Source of the DNA: Eutrophovita brisbanensis
Lineage (GTDB): Bacteria > Pseudomonadota > Gammaproteobacteria > Burkholderiales > Eutrophovitaceae
Length of the DNA: 64,000 nt
Assembly (NCBI GenBank): GCA_038147395.1
Contig: JAYQTM010000001.1
Span: 124,001-188,000 of the forward strand
Direction of reading: 5' to 3'
Shown: positions 36,624 through 46,062 of the stretch, piece by piece
How the letters are laid out: the number at the start of each line of letters is the position of its first letter
Numbering within the stretch: position 1 is the stretch's first letter
Made by a program: the position numbers and the translations under genes
Notes under the pieces: model-generated
What the model was told of the DNA's origin: nothing
The model's input: only the letters and a program-made list of their open reading frames with translations
Databases searched by the model: none

Positions 36624-38033
36624 ATGTCACAACCAACTGGAACAATTGTGCAATGTATCGGAGCTGTCGTTGATATCGAGTTCCCTCGAGAGACGATGCC
36701 AAATGTGTACGACGCGTTGAAATTATCAGGAGAAGCTGCCGGAGGTCTCGCCGAAGACGGGTTAACGTTTGAGGTTGAGCAGCAGCTTGGAGACGGCGTT
36801 GTTCGTTGTATCGCCTTGGGCTCGACTGATGGATTACGCCGAGGAATGAAAGTTGATGCAACAGGCGCCCCGATCTCTGTGCCTGTTGGACACGGAACAC
36901 TGGGTCGAATTATGGACGTGCTTGGCAGACCGATTGATGAGGCTGGCCCTGTTCAGGCGGACGAATTGAGACCGATTCACGCTGCAGCTCCCAAGTTTGC
37001 TGAGCTATCTCCATCGGTTGATTTGTTGGAGACTGGTATCAAAGTGATTGATTTGATCTGCCCATTCGCGAAGGGTGGAAAGATCGGATTGTTCGGTGGT
37101 GCTGGCGTTGGTAAGACCGTGAATATGATGGAGCTCATTAACAACATTGCGAAACAGCACTCTGGTCTTTCGGTGTTTGCTGGTGTTGGAGAGCGAACTC
37201 GTGAAGGTAACGACTTCTATCATGAGATGAAGGAGTCAAACGTTCTTGACAAGGTTGGAATGGTGTTCGGTCAGATGAACGAGCCTCCTGGAAATAGACT
37301 CCGTGTGGCACTTACTGGTCTGACAATGGCGGAAAAATTCCGTGACGAAGGAAGAGACATTCTGTTCTTCGTTGATAATATTTATCGTTACACACTCGCC
37401 GGAACTGAGGTATCAGCGTTACTTGGTCGTATGCCGTCTGCGGTGGGATATCAGCCAACATTGGCAGAGGAAATGGGTAAGTTGCAGGAGCGAATCGTAT
37501 CAACTAACGTTGGTTCGATTACGTCGATTCAGGCGGTATATGTTCCTGCTGATGACTTGACCGACCCATCTCCTGCAACGACATTCGGACACTTGGACGC
37601 GACAGTCGTTTTGAGCCGTGATATCGCTTCACTTGGTATTTATCCAGCGGTTGACCCGCTTGATTCAACTTCAAGGCAGGTTGATCCAAACGTGATCGGT
37701 GAAGAGCACTACAGCACCACACGTGCTGTTCAAGCGACACTTCAGAGATACAAGGAATTGAGGGACATTATTGCAATTCTCGGTATGGACGAACTTTCGC
37801 CTGAAGACAAGTTGGCGGTTTCAAGAGCTCGTAAAATCCAGCGATTCCTATCTCAGCCTTTCCACGTCGCTGAGGTCTTTACTGGATCTCCGGGTAAATT
37901 CGTATCACTGAAAGACACGATTAGAGGCTTTAAGATGATCGTGAATGGTGAGTGCGATGAGCTTCCAGAGCAGGCGTTCTATATGGTCGGTGGAATTGAA
38001 GAGGCCTTTGAGAAAGCCAAGACACTTTCATAA
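36624..38033 (+). CDS. atpD: F0F1 ATP synthase subunit beta
   Basis: Catalytic subunit of F1. The 469 residues have Walker A GGAGVGKTVNMMELI at about 152-166, the catalytic glutamate in GVGERTREGNDF at about 185-196, the Walker B DEGRDILFFVDNIYRY and the DELSEED-like segment MDELSPEDKLAVSRAR at about 392-407, which contacts subunit epsilon. Length is typical. Confidence 0.97.
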   Translation: MSQPTGTIVQCIGAVVDIEFPRETMPNVYDALKLSGEAAGGLAEDGLTFEVEQQLGDGVVRCIALGSTDGLRRGMKVDATGAPISVPVGHGTLGRIMDVLGRPIDEAGPVQADELRPIHAAAPKFAELSPSVDLLETGIKVIDLICPFAKGGKIGLFGGAGVGKTVNMMELINNIAKQHSGLSVFAGVGERTREGNDFYHEMKESNVLDKVGMVFGQMNEPPGNRLRVALTGLTMAEKFRDEGRDILFFVDNIYRYTLAGTEVSALLGRMPSAVGYQPTLAEEMGKLQERIVSTNVGSITSIQAVYVPADDLTDPSPATTFGHLDATVVLSRDIASLGIYPAVDPLDSTSRQVDPNVIGEEHYSTTRAVQATLQRYKELRDIIAILGMDELSPEDKLAVSRARKIQRFLSQPFHVAEVFTGSPGKFVSLKDTIRGFKMIVNGECDELPEQAFYMVGGIEEAFEKAKTLS

Positions 38034-38038
38034 AAACT

Positions 38039-38057
38039 GAGCGCCGAAATGGCGCTC
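38039..38057 (+). promoter_or_regulatory. Intercistronic hairpin between atpD and atpC
   Basis: GAGCGCC and GGCGCTC form a perfect 7-bp GC-rich stem with a GAAAT loop, 5 bp after the atpD stop. There is no T-tract, so it is not a typical terminator. Such a stem could protect the upstream mRNA end or lower atpC expression. Confidence 0.6.
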
Positions 38058-38088
38058 AACCTAAAAGATTGAATAAATAGGACTATTT

Positions 38089-38508
38089 ATGGCAAGCACG
38101 ATTCAAGTCGAAGTGGTTAGCGCGGAGGAGTCGGTATTTTCTGGAGAGGCGACTTTCGTGGCTGTACCTGGTGAGATGGGTGAACTAGGAATCTATCCAA
38201 GGCACACACCACTCATTACGAGAATTCGGCCTGGCTCAGTAAGAATTCTTGGTTCTGAGGGGTCCAATGAGACCTCTATATTCGTCGCAGGTGGTATTTT
38301 GGAGATACAACCAGGAGCTGTGACCGTCTTAGCCGATACGGCGATTCGGAGTAAAGACCTTGACGAAGCGCGGGCATTAGAGGCTCAAAAACGAGCTGAA
38401 GAAGCGCTCCGCTCCGCTACTGACAAACAAGAAATTGCGACTGTCGAGGCTGAGTTGGCTATGTTGGGTGCTCAGCTAGCAGAAATCAGGAAGTTAAGAA
38501 AGAACTGA
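38089..38508 (+). CDS. atpC: F0F1 ATP synthase subunit epsilon
   Basis: A 139-residue subunit that couples the rotor and inhibits ATP hydrolysis. An N-terminal beta-sandwich (VVSAEESVFSGEATFVAVPG at about 8-27, GELGIYPRHTPLIT at about 30-43) is followed by a C-terminal two-helix hairpin (LEAQKRAEEALRS). Last gene of the operon, just before a strong terminator. Confidence 0.95.
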   Translation: MASTIQVEVVSAEESVFSGEATFVAVPGEMGELGIYPRHTPLITRIRPGSVRILGSEGSNETSIFVAGGILEIQPGAVTVLADTAIRSKDLDEARALEAQKRAEEALRSATDKQEIATVEAELAMLGAQLAEIRKLRKN

Positions 38509-38531
38509 TCCAAGTATCAAGAGGCTTTTTG

Positions 38532-38559
38532 AAAAAGCAGCTTACGCTGCTTTTTTTTT
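38532..38559 (+). terminator. Intrinsic terminator of the atp operon
   Basis: AAAAAGCAGC and GCTGCTTTTT form a perfect 10-bp stem with a TTAC loop (38532-38555) and run into nine consecutive T residues (38551-38559). It lies 24 bp after the atpC stop and is the strongest terminator seen in the window. The A-tract on the other side could make it partly bidirectional. Confidence 0.93.
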
Positions 38560-38611
38560 GTCTGTTAAGATCGTCATATCCACAATTCGCTACTCGGACA
38601 CAACACCACTA

Positions 38612-39772
38612 ATGTCTATCATGAAGAGATCTTTTGCTGCCTTTGTCGGGCTGCTTTCATTGTTAACAATCGCTGCTTGCTCAGATACTTCCAATACGGT
38701 GAAAATCGCTTTTATAGGACCTTTAACCGGGGGTACTTCAGCAGGTGGCCTGGGTGGTCGCAATTCGGCTGAGCTTGCGATACGCATGCGTAACGCTGAA
38801 CCCTCTACAACGCACCAGTATGAGTTGGTTGCGTTGGATGATGAATGTAAGCCGAATGTTGGTGTTCAAGTAGCCACAAAGGCCGCAGCGGATAACACCG
38901 TGATCGGTGGCGTGACACATTATTGCTCTGCCGTCGCGATGGGGACGGTCGACATCTATCATAAGTTTGGTCTTCCTGTGGTTGTCTGGGGCGCCGTTCT
39001 GCCTGACATCACTTACGGAAATGACTATCCGGAGATTCACAGAGTCAACGGCACGATGATCAATCAAAATGAAGTAGCGGCATCGTTCATGGTTTCCAAG
39101 GGTTTCTCAACTTGGGCGGTGATTCATGACACGACCGACTACGGGAAAGGACACAACACTTATTTTTCAAAATCTTTAATTGAGAACGGAGGATCCATTC
39201 TTGGGACGTTTGGTGTGAATGCAGATCAACAAGATTTCACCGCTGAGCTAACGAAGATCAAGGCGCTTAACCCCGATGTCATTTATTTTGGTGGACTTGT
39301 TCCAACCGGTGTTCGCATTCGCGCGCAGATGTCTAAACTTGGTATGACTCAAGTATTTCAGGGAACATCAGGGATTGTTTCAGATGCGTTTATTGAAGGT
39401 ACCGGAGACTTGGCCGAAGGGGTCGTGGCGTTTCGGGAAGGAGCACCGACTGAAAAACTCCCTGGTGGAAAGATGTTTTTGGAAAACTATCAGGCAGCGA
39501 ACTTTAATGAACCTCCTGAGGCTTACGGCGCATTCTCATTTGCAGCCACGAATCTAATTATTGATGCAATCGAGAAAGTCGGTCCAGACCGATTGGCGGT
39601 GATGCAGGAGCTGAACAATACGCGCGATCACGATTCAATTGTCGGCGCAGTGACTTTTGATGAGCACGGACAAAACACGATAGCTTTAATTACGAAATAC
39701 GTGATTCAGGATGGCGCTTGGACTGTGTGGGAGGATAGCGACTACGCAAGCGGACAACGCGTACTTGATTAG
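38612..39772 (+). CDS. ABC transporter substrate-binding lipoprotein (branched-chain amino acid type)
   Basis: Periplasmic binding protein of the Peripla_BP_6/LivK family. From MSIMKRSFAAFVGLLSLLTI it has a lipoprotein signal peptide with lipobox IAAC at about residues 17-20, then VKIAFIGPLTGGTSAGGLGG and the usual two-lobed fold with DDECKPNVGVQVATKA at about 74-89. About 386 residues in the mature reading; an upstream in-frame start at 38558 lies inside the T-tract of the terminator and is rejected, and ATG 38621 is an alternative. Followed at 18 bp by the permease genes. Substrate not known: the family binds branched-chain amino acids, amides, urea or aromatic acids. Confidence 0.88.
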   Translation: MSIMKRSFAAFVGLLSLLTIAACSDTSNTVKIAFIGPLTGGTSAGGLGGRNSAELAIRMRNAEPSTTHQYELVALDDECKPNVGVQVATKAAADNTVIGGVTHYCSAVAMGTVDIYHKFGLPVVVWGAVLPDITYGNDYPEIHRVNGTMINQNEVAASFMVSKGFSTWAVIHDTTDYGKGHNTYFSKSLIENGGSILGTFGVNADQQDFTAELTKIKALNPDVIYFGGLVPTGVRIRAQMSKLGMTQVFQGTSGIVSDAFIEGTGDLAEGVVAFREGAPTEKLPGGKMFLENYQAANFNEPPEAYGAFSFAATNLIIDAIEKVGPDRLAVMQELNNTRDHDSIVGAVTFDEHGQNTIALITKYVIQDGAWTVWEDSDYASGQRVLD

Positions 39773-39790
39773 AGCAACTCGGAGCTATCG

Positions 39791-40705
39791 GTGGATATCG
39801 GTTTTTTAGGACAATACCTCATCAATGGATTAGTCCAAGGTGTCACCTATTCTTTGGTTGCTGTTGGATTCACGCTGTTTTTTGGTGTGCTCGATGTCAT
39901 CAAATTTTCCCATGGCGATGTGTTGATGTTGGGTGCGTTTACCGGATTGACCATCTACTTGGGCCTGGATCCTCTGTCACTACCACCGTCGATCACACTT
40001 TGCATTATTTTGATAGCTAGCATTTTATCGATGGGTTTTGTCGGCGCACTGCTCTGTAAATTTTTAGTTTTGCCGCTAAAGTCAGCACCGCCGCTCAATA
40101 CGCTGTTGATTACCTTGATGTTCGGAACGGTCATTCGCGAGTCCGTGCGATTGTTCTTTCCCAATGGATCAAACCCTAAGCCTTTTCCAGAGTTGCTGCC
40201 GACCAATGCCATTAACCTTGGTAATTTGAATTTACGAGTCGATAGCGTGTTGATTATTTTATTTGCCGTCGTAGCGATTGTGCTCACTCACTTTATTATC
40301 AACAAAACTCGAACGGGGCTTGCGATAAGAGCCGTTGCTCAAGATGAGGAAACGGCGCGCTTAATGGGCATCGATTTCAAAAAAACCGTGCTGATTACAT
40401 TCGCGTTGGGGTCCGGCCTCGCCGCATTGTCGGGAGTCAGTACGGGACTTTATTATCAGGAAATTAACTTTGGCATGGGCCTTATGCTTGGTGTGATCGG
40501 CTTCAGTGCAGCGGTTCTCGGAGGGCTAGGAAGCGTTTATGGCGCGATTGTCGGAGGGCTGATATTTGCTGCGCTTCAAACGATTGGTGCGATATGGTTT
40601 AGTGTGCCGGCGTACAAAGACGTGTTCGCTTTTGCCGTTGTCATCATGTTGATGGCGTGGCGTCCTACCGGTTTACTCGCAGACCGCACCTCGGAGAGGG
40701 TGTGA
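39791..40705 (+). CDS. livH: ABC transporter permease, LivH family
   Basis: A 304-residue inner-membrane permease with about eight membrane segments, starting at GTG (MDIGFLGQYLINGLVQG). The family region GLAIRAVAQDEETARLMGID at about 177-196 is the cytoplasmic loop that contacts the ATPases. It pairs with the LivM-type permease that follows 2 bp later. Substrate of the system is not shown by the sequence. Confidence 0.9.
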   Translation: MDIGFLGQYLINGLVQGVTYSLVAVGFTLFFGVLDVIKFSHGDVLMLGAFTGLTIYLGLDPLSLPPSITLCIILIASILSMGFVGALLCKFLVLPLKSAPPLNTLLITLMFGTVIRESVRLFFPNGSNPKPFPELLPTNAINLGNLNLRVDSVLIILFAVVAIVLTHFIINKTRTGLAIRAVAQDEETARLMGIDFKKTVLITFALGSGLAALSGVSTGLYYQEINFGMGLMLGVIGFSAAVLGGLGSVYGAIVGGLIFAALQTIGAIWFSVPAYKDVFAFAVVIMLMAWRPTGLLADRTSERV

Positions 40706-40707
40706 TA

Positions 40708-41862
40708 GTGCCAAGCATTTTCCGAGAGAGGTGGCCCGTTCTGCTTTTAGGCTTAGCGGCCTATGTGTCGACCTTCTTGTTTTTACATCTTGAGCAAGAG
40801 TGGGAGATCGCACTACTACTAGGTATCGTTCCCCTAGTGCTTTACATTGCAAAAAAATCTGGGATGTCCGCTAAGTGTCGTCAAGCCGTCGGTGTTGCGC
40901 CAGTCTTCACGAAAGTGGTGTTTTTGCTCAGCGCGCTCGCGTTAATTGTGACGCTTCGTCATGAGCATTTCGCGTTACTGTTGCTTGCAACGGTATTGTT
41001 GTACGCGACCATCAGCTTGGGTTTGACCATTCAATTTGGTTACGCTGGCTTAGTTAATTTCGCGGCGATTGCGTTTTTTGGTATCGGCGCTTATACGATG
41101 GCGGTTTTAAACCAGAGCCAAAATGGCTTACCTGATTTAATGATCATTGTGATCGGTGGTGTTGTGGCCGCTTTAATTGGATCGTTGCTGATCCTTCCCG
41201 TTTTAAGAACGAAGGGACACTACGCGGCTTTAATTACGATTGCCTTTGGATTGCTGTTTCGCAGTTTTCTGGAGGTCAATGATATTTTAGGTGGGCCACA
41301 AGGACTTAAGGTTTCCGGTTTAAATATTCTTGGCTGGGACTTCGCCCAGAGTTTCCCCGCGATTTTGGGTGGCGGCTCGTTTTATGTCGGCTATACCCTC
41401 CTCGCTTTGGTTTTGTTGATTTGTGTGTTTTCCATGACACGTCTGATCGAGAGTTCTTGGTTGGGGCTCAATATGGATTCCGTCAGATTAGATGAGACCG
41501 CATCAGCATCATTCGGTATCAATGTCGCTCGGTGGAAAATCATGGCGTTTACCGTAGGAAACTTTTTTGCCGGAATGTCCGGTGCGCTTTATGCCTCGAT
41601 GTCTGGTTTTGTTGCGCCAGCCAGCTTTAATTTATCCGATTCGTTATTGCTGGTATCTATTGTGTTGCTGGGAGGCATGGGGAACGCGGTGAGTGTCATC
41701 CCTGCTGCGTTTTTAGTCGTGGTTTTGCCCGAAAAATTCCAGGTGATACAAGAGTATCGTCTCCTGCTGTTTGCAGTGATTGTGATTTTGATTTTGAGAT
41801 TTAAGCCCAGCGGCTTGATGCCAAGACCTCTGCGCCGATTGATCAATACATCAAGCAAATGA
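40708..41862 (+). CDS. livM: ABC transporter permease, LivM family
   Basis: A 384-residue permease with about ten membrane segments; the middle SLGLTIQFGYAGLVNFAAIAF is the typical LivM signature region (here about 114-134). I chose the GTG giving MPSIFRERWPVLLLG because CGGAGAGGG lies 7 bp before it and it comes just after the livH stop; a longer frame from 40657 would overlap livH by 49 bp. Its stop overlaps the livG ATG. Confidence 0.88.
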   Translation: MPSIFRERWPVLLLGLAAYVSTFLFLHLEQEWEIALLLGIVPLVLYIAKKSGMSAKCRQAVGVAPVFTKVVFLLSALALIVTLRHEHFALLLLATVLLYATISLGLTIQFGYAGLVNFAAIAFFGIGAYTMAVLNQSQNGLPDLMIIVIGGVVAALIGSLLILPVLRTKGHYAALITIAFGLLFRSFLEVNDILGGPQGLKVSGLNILGWDFAQSFPAILGGGSFYVGYTLLALVLLICVFSMTRLIESSWLGLNMDSVRLDETASASFGINVARWKIMAFTVGNFFAGMSGALYASMSGFVAPASFNLSDSLLLVSIVLLGGMGNAVSVIPAAFLVVVLPEKFQVIQEYRLLLFAVIVILILRFKPSGLMPRPLRRLINTSSK

Positions 41863-42635
41863 CCACTAACGCCCTTACCGCTAAAAACTTGACTGTCAGT
41901 TTCGGTGGCCTTAAGGCGCTAGACGGACTGAATCTAAATGTAGAGCTGGGACAATTTCTTGGTTTGATTGGACCTAACGGATCGGGTAAAACAACCTTCT
42001 TCAACGTGTTAACCGGAATTTATAAACCGACTAATGGGACAGTCACACTGGGCGAGACCGACATCACCGGAGCGACGCCCAACCAGATATATGAATTCGG
42101 TATTACGCGCACGTTTCAGCGGTTACGGCTCGCGCCTACGCTATCGGTGTTAGATAACTTGATACTCGGAAACCAAAGAAATTTACATCTGGGATTCATA
42201 GGGAATATTTTTAACCGAAAACGTTTACGACGAGAAATCGCGTCGCAAACAGAGCAAAGCCGAGAGCTACTTGGTCGTTTCAGCTCAGGTCTGGTATCGA
42301 AGCTGTATGAACCCATCACTGCGTTATCAATGATCGATCGCCGACGAGTCGAGGTATGCCGCGCATTAATCAGTGACCCGAAAATACTGTTACTCGATGA
42401 GCCCTCAGCTGGAATGACGCATGATGAGACCAGCGCCTTGATGAACGAATTGCTTGCGTGGAGAGATCAACATAAAGAGTTATCCATCATATTGATTGAG
42501 CATGAAATGGATTTGATTGATCGGATTTGTGATCGTTGTGTGGTGCTGAATTATGGACAGAAAATAGCTGAAGGAACCTATCAGGAAGTAGCGAATGATC
42601 GGATGGTTCGAGAAGCTTATCTGGGCGAGGACTGA
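41859..42635 (+). CDS. livG: ABC transporter ATP-binding protein, LivG family
   Basis: A 258-residue ATPase with Walker A GPNGSGKTTF at about 40-49, a LivG-type long insert (LILGNQRNLHLGFIGNIF), Walker B ILLLDEPSAGM at about 182-192 and the H-loop EHEMDLIDRI. The signature position reads LSMIDRRRVEVCRAL rather than LSYGQQRRLEIARAL, an unusual change in the ABC signature; the partner ATPase has a good one. Overlaps livM by 4 bp. Confidence 0.9.
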   Translation: MTTNALTAKNLTVSFGGLKALDGLNLNVELGQFLGLIGPNGSGKTTFFNVLTGIYKPTNGTVTLGETDITGATPNQIYEFGITRTFQRLRLAPTLSVLDNLILGNQRNLHLGFIGNIFNRKRLRREIASQTEQSRELLGRFSSGLVSKLYEPITALSMIDRRRVEVCRALISDPKILLLDEPSAGMTHDETSALMNELLAWRDQHKELSIILIEHEMDLIDRICDRCVVLNYGQKIAEGTYQEVANDRMVREAYLGED

Positions 42636-42641
42636 GCTCTC

Positions 42642-43367
42642 ATGGGGGAAACACTCTTAGAGGTCAATGAGTTAACGGCTGGGTATGATCAGGCCGATGT
42701 CATACATCACGTGAGCATGCAAGTGAATCAGGGTGAAATCACTTGTTTATTGGGTGCTAACGGTGCTGGTAAGACGACATTGATTCGAACATTATTAGGC
42801 CTTAATGCACCGCGTGCTGGAACTGTTCGCTTCGGTGCCGAGGACATCACGCAAACTCCGACCCATCACATCGCGAGAAAGGGAATTACTTGTGTGCCTG
42901 AGGGCCGGCGAGTTTTTTCAAAAATGTCCGTAATGGAAAATTTAAGGTCAGGAGCTTACTTAGAAACAAGTGATAAAAAAATTCAAGATCGAATCGATGA
43001 GGTTTTTGAGTTTTTTCCTCGGCTAAAAGAGCGTGCTCCACAGTTGGCGGGAACCATGTCGGGGGGAGAGCAAGCCATGCTCTCTATTGGTCGGGGTTTA
43101 ATGAGTCAGCCCAAATTGATGATTTTCGATGAACCGTCTCTCGGTTTGTCGCCTCTTTTTGTAAAGGAAAATTTCCGTATTATTGAATCAATAAATAAAC
43201 GGGGAGTGACGGTTCTCTTAGTCGAGCAAAATGTAAAACAAACTCTGGGCATTGCACACAGAGGTTATGTGATGTCTCAGGGGCAGATTGTCGCAAGTGG
43301 AGACGTCGCGTCACTAAGAGAAGATCCAGCCGTAAAAGCTGCATATTTCGGCGCTGACAACGGGTAG
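42642..43367 (+). CDS. livF: ABC transporter ATP-binding protein, LivF family
   Basis: A 241-residue ATPase with Walker A GANGAGKTTLIRTLLGL at about 38-54, the LivF segment GITCVPEGRRVFSKMSVMENL at about 87-107 (shown in parts), signature MSGGEQAMLSIGRGLM at about 141-156 and Walker B LMIFDEPSLGLSP. It is 6 bp after livG and completes the importer. Followed 18 bp later by the M20 amidohydrolase. Confidence 0.92.
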   Translation: MGETLLEVNELTAGYDQADVIHHVSMQVNQGEITCLLGANGAGKTTLIRTLLGLNAPRAGTVRFGAEDITQTPTHHIARKGITCVPEGRRVFSKMSVMENLRSGAYLETSDKKIQDRIDEVFEFFPRLKERAPQLAGTMSGGEQAMLSIGRGLMSQPKLMIFDEPSLGLSPLFVKENFRIIESINKRGVTVLLVEQNVKQTLGIAHRGYVMSQGQIVASGDVASLREDPAVKAAYFGADNG

Positions 43368-43385
43368 AAACATAAGGAGAAGATC

Positions 43386-44507
43386 GTGTCGACAGTGGTA
43401 GAGCTCACGAAACAATTAGTTCGGATGAACACCATTAATCCGCCAGGAGAAGAGGAAGCATGTGCTCGGTTTCTCGGCAACATGTTGGAGGAGGCGGGTT
43501 TTTCTGTCGCCTATTTTCCGTTGGGTGATAAACGAGCGAGTTTAGTCGCTCGGATTGGCGGTACAGATGATAAAAAACCGCTGTGTCTCACAGGCCACAT
43601 CGACACCGTTCCTCTGGGCGCAGCGTCATGGACGAAAGATCCATTTTGCGGTGAAACAGATAGTGGCAAATTATTTGGTCGTGGGACAAGTGATATGAAG
43701 TCCGGAGTCGCTGCCTTTGTTGCCGCCTCCATTGCGCTAGCGCCGAAATTACGACAATCCCCAGGATTGGAATTGGTCATCACGGCTGGTGAGGAAATTG
43801 GGTGTGAAGGTGCATTTGATCTCGTTCGCCAGCAGGGGGCACTTGGTCGCGCCGGCGCAGTTGTCGTTGGTGAGCCGACCTCAAATCAACCTTACATTGG
43901 ACATAAGGGCGCTTACTGGCTCACGGCAAAAACAAAAGGAGTCACGGCTCATGGTTCTATGCCCGAACTCGGTGACAATGCCGTTTACAAGGCAGCAAGA
44001 GCGATATCTGCTTTAGAACAATTTAAGTTCTCTAATCCGCCTCACGACATCATGGGGCAAGCAAGTTTGAATGTCGGAATGGTCCATGGTGGGCTAAACA
44101 TTAACTCTGTCCCCGATGAGGCCTCTATATCCATCGACATACGCAGTGTTCCATCATCGAAGCACACTGATATTAAAGATCAGCTTTGCAGTTGCCTTGG
44201 CCCAGATGTGAGTCTTGAGACTTTTATCGATCTAGAGAGCGTGTACACGGAATCAGACGACCCTTGGATACAAAAAATACTTGATATCACAGCACCATAC
44301 CTTGGATATCGGCCCGAGGGAAAAGTCGGGACTTACTTTACGGACGCCGCAGCGCTCACCCCGGCATATGGATCTCCACCGACGGTCATTTTGGGACCAG
44401 GGGAGTTAGACATGGCGCACAAAACGGACGAATATTGTGTGTTAGAACGAGTCGATGTGTCGTTTGATCTTTACAAGGACATCATTTCAGACTGGTGTCA
44501 TCTTTAA
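43386..44507 (+). CDS. M20 family metallo-amidohydrolase (ArgE/DapE type)
   Basis: Two-metal zinc amidohydrolase of the ArgE/DapE/ACY1 superfamily, which cleaves N-acyl groups from amino acids and related amines. The 373 residues start at GTG after AAGGAGAAGATC and show LCLTGHIDTVPLG at about 61-73, GRGTSDMKSGVAAF at about 98-111, the base-glutamate motif TAGEEIGCEGA at about 134-144, HGSMPELGDNAV at about 189-200 in the lid domain, and the late metal ligand in GPGELDMAHKTDE at about 338-350. The importer lies upstream and malonyl-CoA synthetase downstream, so the true substrate may be an N-acyl compound, perhaps N-malonyl, taken up by the transporter. argE or dapE themselves cannot be excluded. 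Confidence 0.85.
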   Translation: MSTVVELTKQLVRMNTINPPGEEEACARFLGNMLEEAGFSVAYFPLGDKRASLVARIGGTDDKKPLCLTGHIDTVPLGAASWTKDPFCGETDSGKLFGRGTSDMKSGVAAFVAASIALAPKLRQSPGLELVITAGEEIGCEGAFDLVRQQGALGRAGAVVVGEPTSNQPYIGHKGAYWLTAKTKGVTAHGSMPELGDNAVYKAARAISALEQFKFSNPPHDIMGQASLNVGMVHGGLNINSVPDEASISIDIRSVPSSKHTDIKDQLCSCLGPDVSLETFIDLESVYTESDDPWIQKILDITAPYLGYRPEGKVGTYFTDAAALTPAYGSPPTVILGPGELDMAHKTDEYCVLERVDVSFDLYKDIISDWCHL

Positions 44508-44541
44508 TTCTGGGTCTCTATGCGTTTGATCTGATTCAAGC

Positions 44542-46062
44542 ATGAATTTCTATTCCCTCATTGAGGATACGGTCCGTGAGTACCCGAAAAATGTCGCGGT
44601 TAAATTGCCGGATAACACGCGGATCACTTACGAAGAATTATCTCGACAGGTCTCCCGCTATGTGAATGCGCTTACAGAATTAGAGGTGCCGCGAGGGGCA
44701 AAGATCATCGCGCAAGTGGAGAAAAGCTTACCGAGCCTCTACTTATATCTCGCCTGTCTTAAGGCAGGTTTTGTTTTTGTTCCGCTTAATACGGCGTATC
44801 GATCTGAAGAGTTGAAATATTTCATCGAAGACGCTAAGCCCGCCCTTGTTGTTGTGGATTCGGCAAATCTTCTTATGGTGAGTGAATTGGTTGATGCATC
44901 AGGCAACGCGCATACGCGCGCTATTAGCGGATCTCAACCGGGTGCGCTGGACACCGTTGCCCAAACGATGGCTGATACTAGTCCGGTGGCCTCTGTTAAC
45001 GAGGATGACGTTGCGACAATTATCTATACGTCGGGGACGACTGGGCGGAGTAAGGGTGCGATGGTGAGCCATCGAAACCTGATCTCGAATGTCAGATCTC
45101 TCACAAAACTATGGGCGTTCACGGATACTGATACCCTCATCCATGCGCTACCAATTTTCCATGTTCATGGTCTTTTCGTTGCGAATCATTGTGCGTTAAC
45201 AACAGGAGCGACGATGATTTGGCTATCAAAGTTTGAGGAGGCTAAGGTTATTGACGCATTAGGCTCGGGCACGGTGATGATGGGTGTTCCGACTTTTTAC
45301 ACACGACTGTTGGCGGCGCGTGAATTCACGGCCGAGGTGTGTCGCTCAATGCGATTATTTATTTCTGGATCTGCGCCATTATTAGCAGAGACGCATGAAT
45401 CATTTGAAGCTCGTGTTGGACACAGAATTCTTGAGCGTTATGGGATGTCAGAGGCTGGCATGATCACCAGTAACCCGTATGAAGGTATACGAAAACCAGG
45501 GACCGTAGGCAAACCTCTTCCGGATGTTGAGCTAAGGCTTGTTGGTGATGATGGAGAGGCCTGTCCGCCTGGAGAGAAGGGGCACATTCAAATTAAGGGG
45601 CCCAACGTGTTCTTGGGATATCTCAACTTGCCGGATAAAACGCGACAAGAGTTTACGGAAGATGGCTGGTTTAAAACAGGCGACATTGGTGAACTAGACG
45701 ATGACCAATATGTGTCAATCGTGGGACGCTCTAAGGACTTGATTATTACGGGTGGGTATAACGTGTATCCGAAAGAAATTGAGGCCGTGATTGACGAGGA
45801 TGAACGGGTTGTTGAATCAGCAGTTTTTGGTATTGCAGACCCAGATTTTGGAGAGGCTGTGACGGCAGCTGTCGTGCTGGTTGACGGTGCTGTGTTCGAC
45901 CAAGGCGCGTTTATCGTCGGTTTAAAGGAGCGGCTTGCGAGCTACAAGGTTCCAAAAGAGATTCACGTTGTTCCAGCTTTACCCCGAAACGCGATGGGGA
46001 AAGTGCAAAAATCTCTATTGAGAGATACGTTTCAATCGAGTGAGCAAGTCAATAAGCTTTGA
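44542..46062 (+). CDS. matB: Malonyl-CoA synthetase (MatB-like acyl-CoA ligase)
   Basis: Adenylate-forming ligase that activates malonate with CoA and ATP. The 506-residue protein carries the AMP-binding P-loop IIYTSGTTGRSKGAMVSH at about 160-177, HALPIFHVHGLFVANH at about 197-212, LFISGSAPLLAETHESF, LERYGMSEAGM at about 295-305, and the C-terminal TGGYNVYPKEIEAVID and NAMGKVQKSLLRDT with the adenylation lysine. The strings PLNTAYR, MMGVPTFYTRLLA and RYGMSEAGM match the malonyl-CoA synthetases I know, more than general fatty acyl ligases. Co-directional with the importer and M20 enzyme (34 bp). Confidence 0.87.
   Translation: MNFYSLIEDTVREYPKNVAVKLPDNTRITYEELSRQVSRYVNALTELEVPRGAKIIAQVEKSLPSLYLYLACLKAGFVFVPLNTAYRSEELKYFIEDAKPALVVVDSANLLMVSELVDASGNAHTRAISGSQPGALDTVAQTMADTSPVASVNEDDVATIIYTSGTTGRSKGAMVSHRNLISNVRSLTKLWAFTDTDTLIHALPIFHVHGLFVANHCALTTGATMIWLSKFEEAKVIDALGSGTVMMGVPTFYTRLLAAREFTAEVCRSMRLFISGSAPLLAETHESFEARVGHRILERYGMSEAGMITSNPYEGIRKPGTVGKPLPDVELRLVGDDGEACPPGEKGHIQIKGPNVFLGYLNLPDKTRQEFTEDGWFKTGDIGELDDDQYVSIVGRSKDLIITGGYNVYPKEIEAVIDEDERVVESAVFGIADPDFGEAVTAAVVLVDGAVFDQGAFIVGLKERLASYKVPKEIHVVPALPRNAMGKVQKSLLRDTFQSSEQVNKL

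Noticed and set aside
38558..38611. Longer N-terminus for the binding lipoprotein
   Set aside because: The extra codons start within the T-tract of the atp terminator and would place a non-signal segment ahead of a good lipoprotein signal peptide.
40657..40707. Longer N-terminus for the LivM permease
   Set aside because: It would overlap livH by 49 bp, while a GTG with a good ribosome site lies just after the livH stop.
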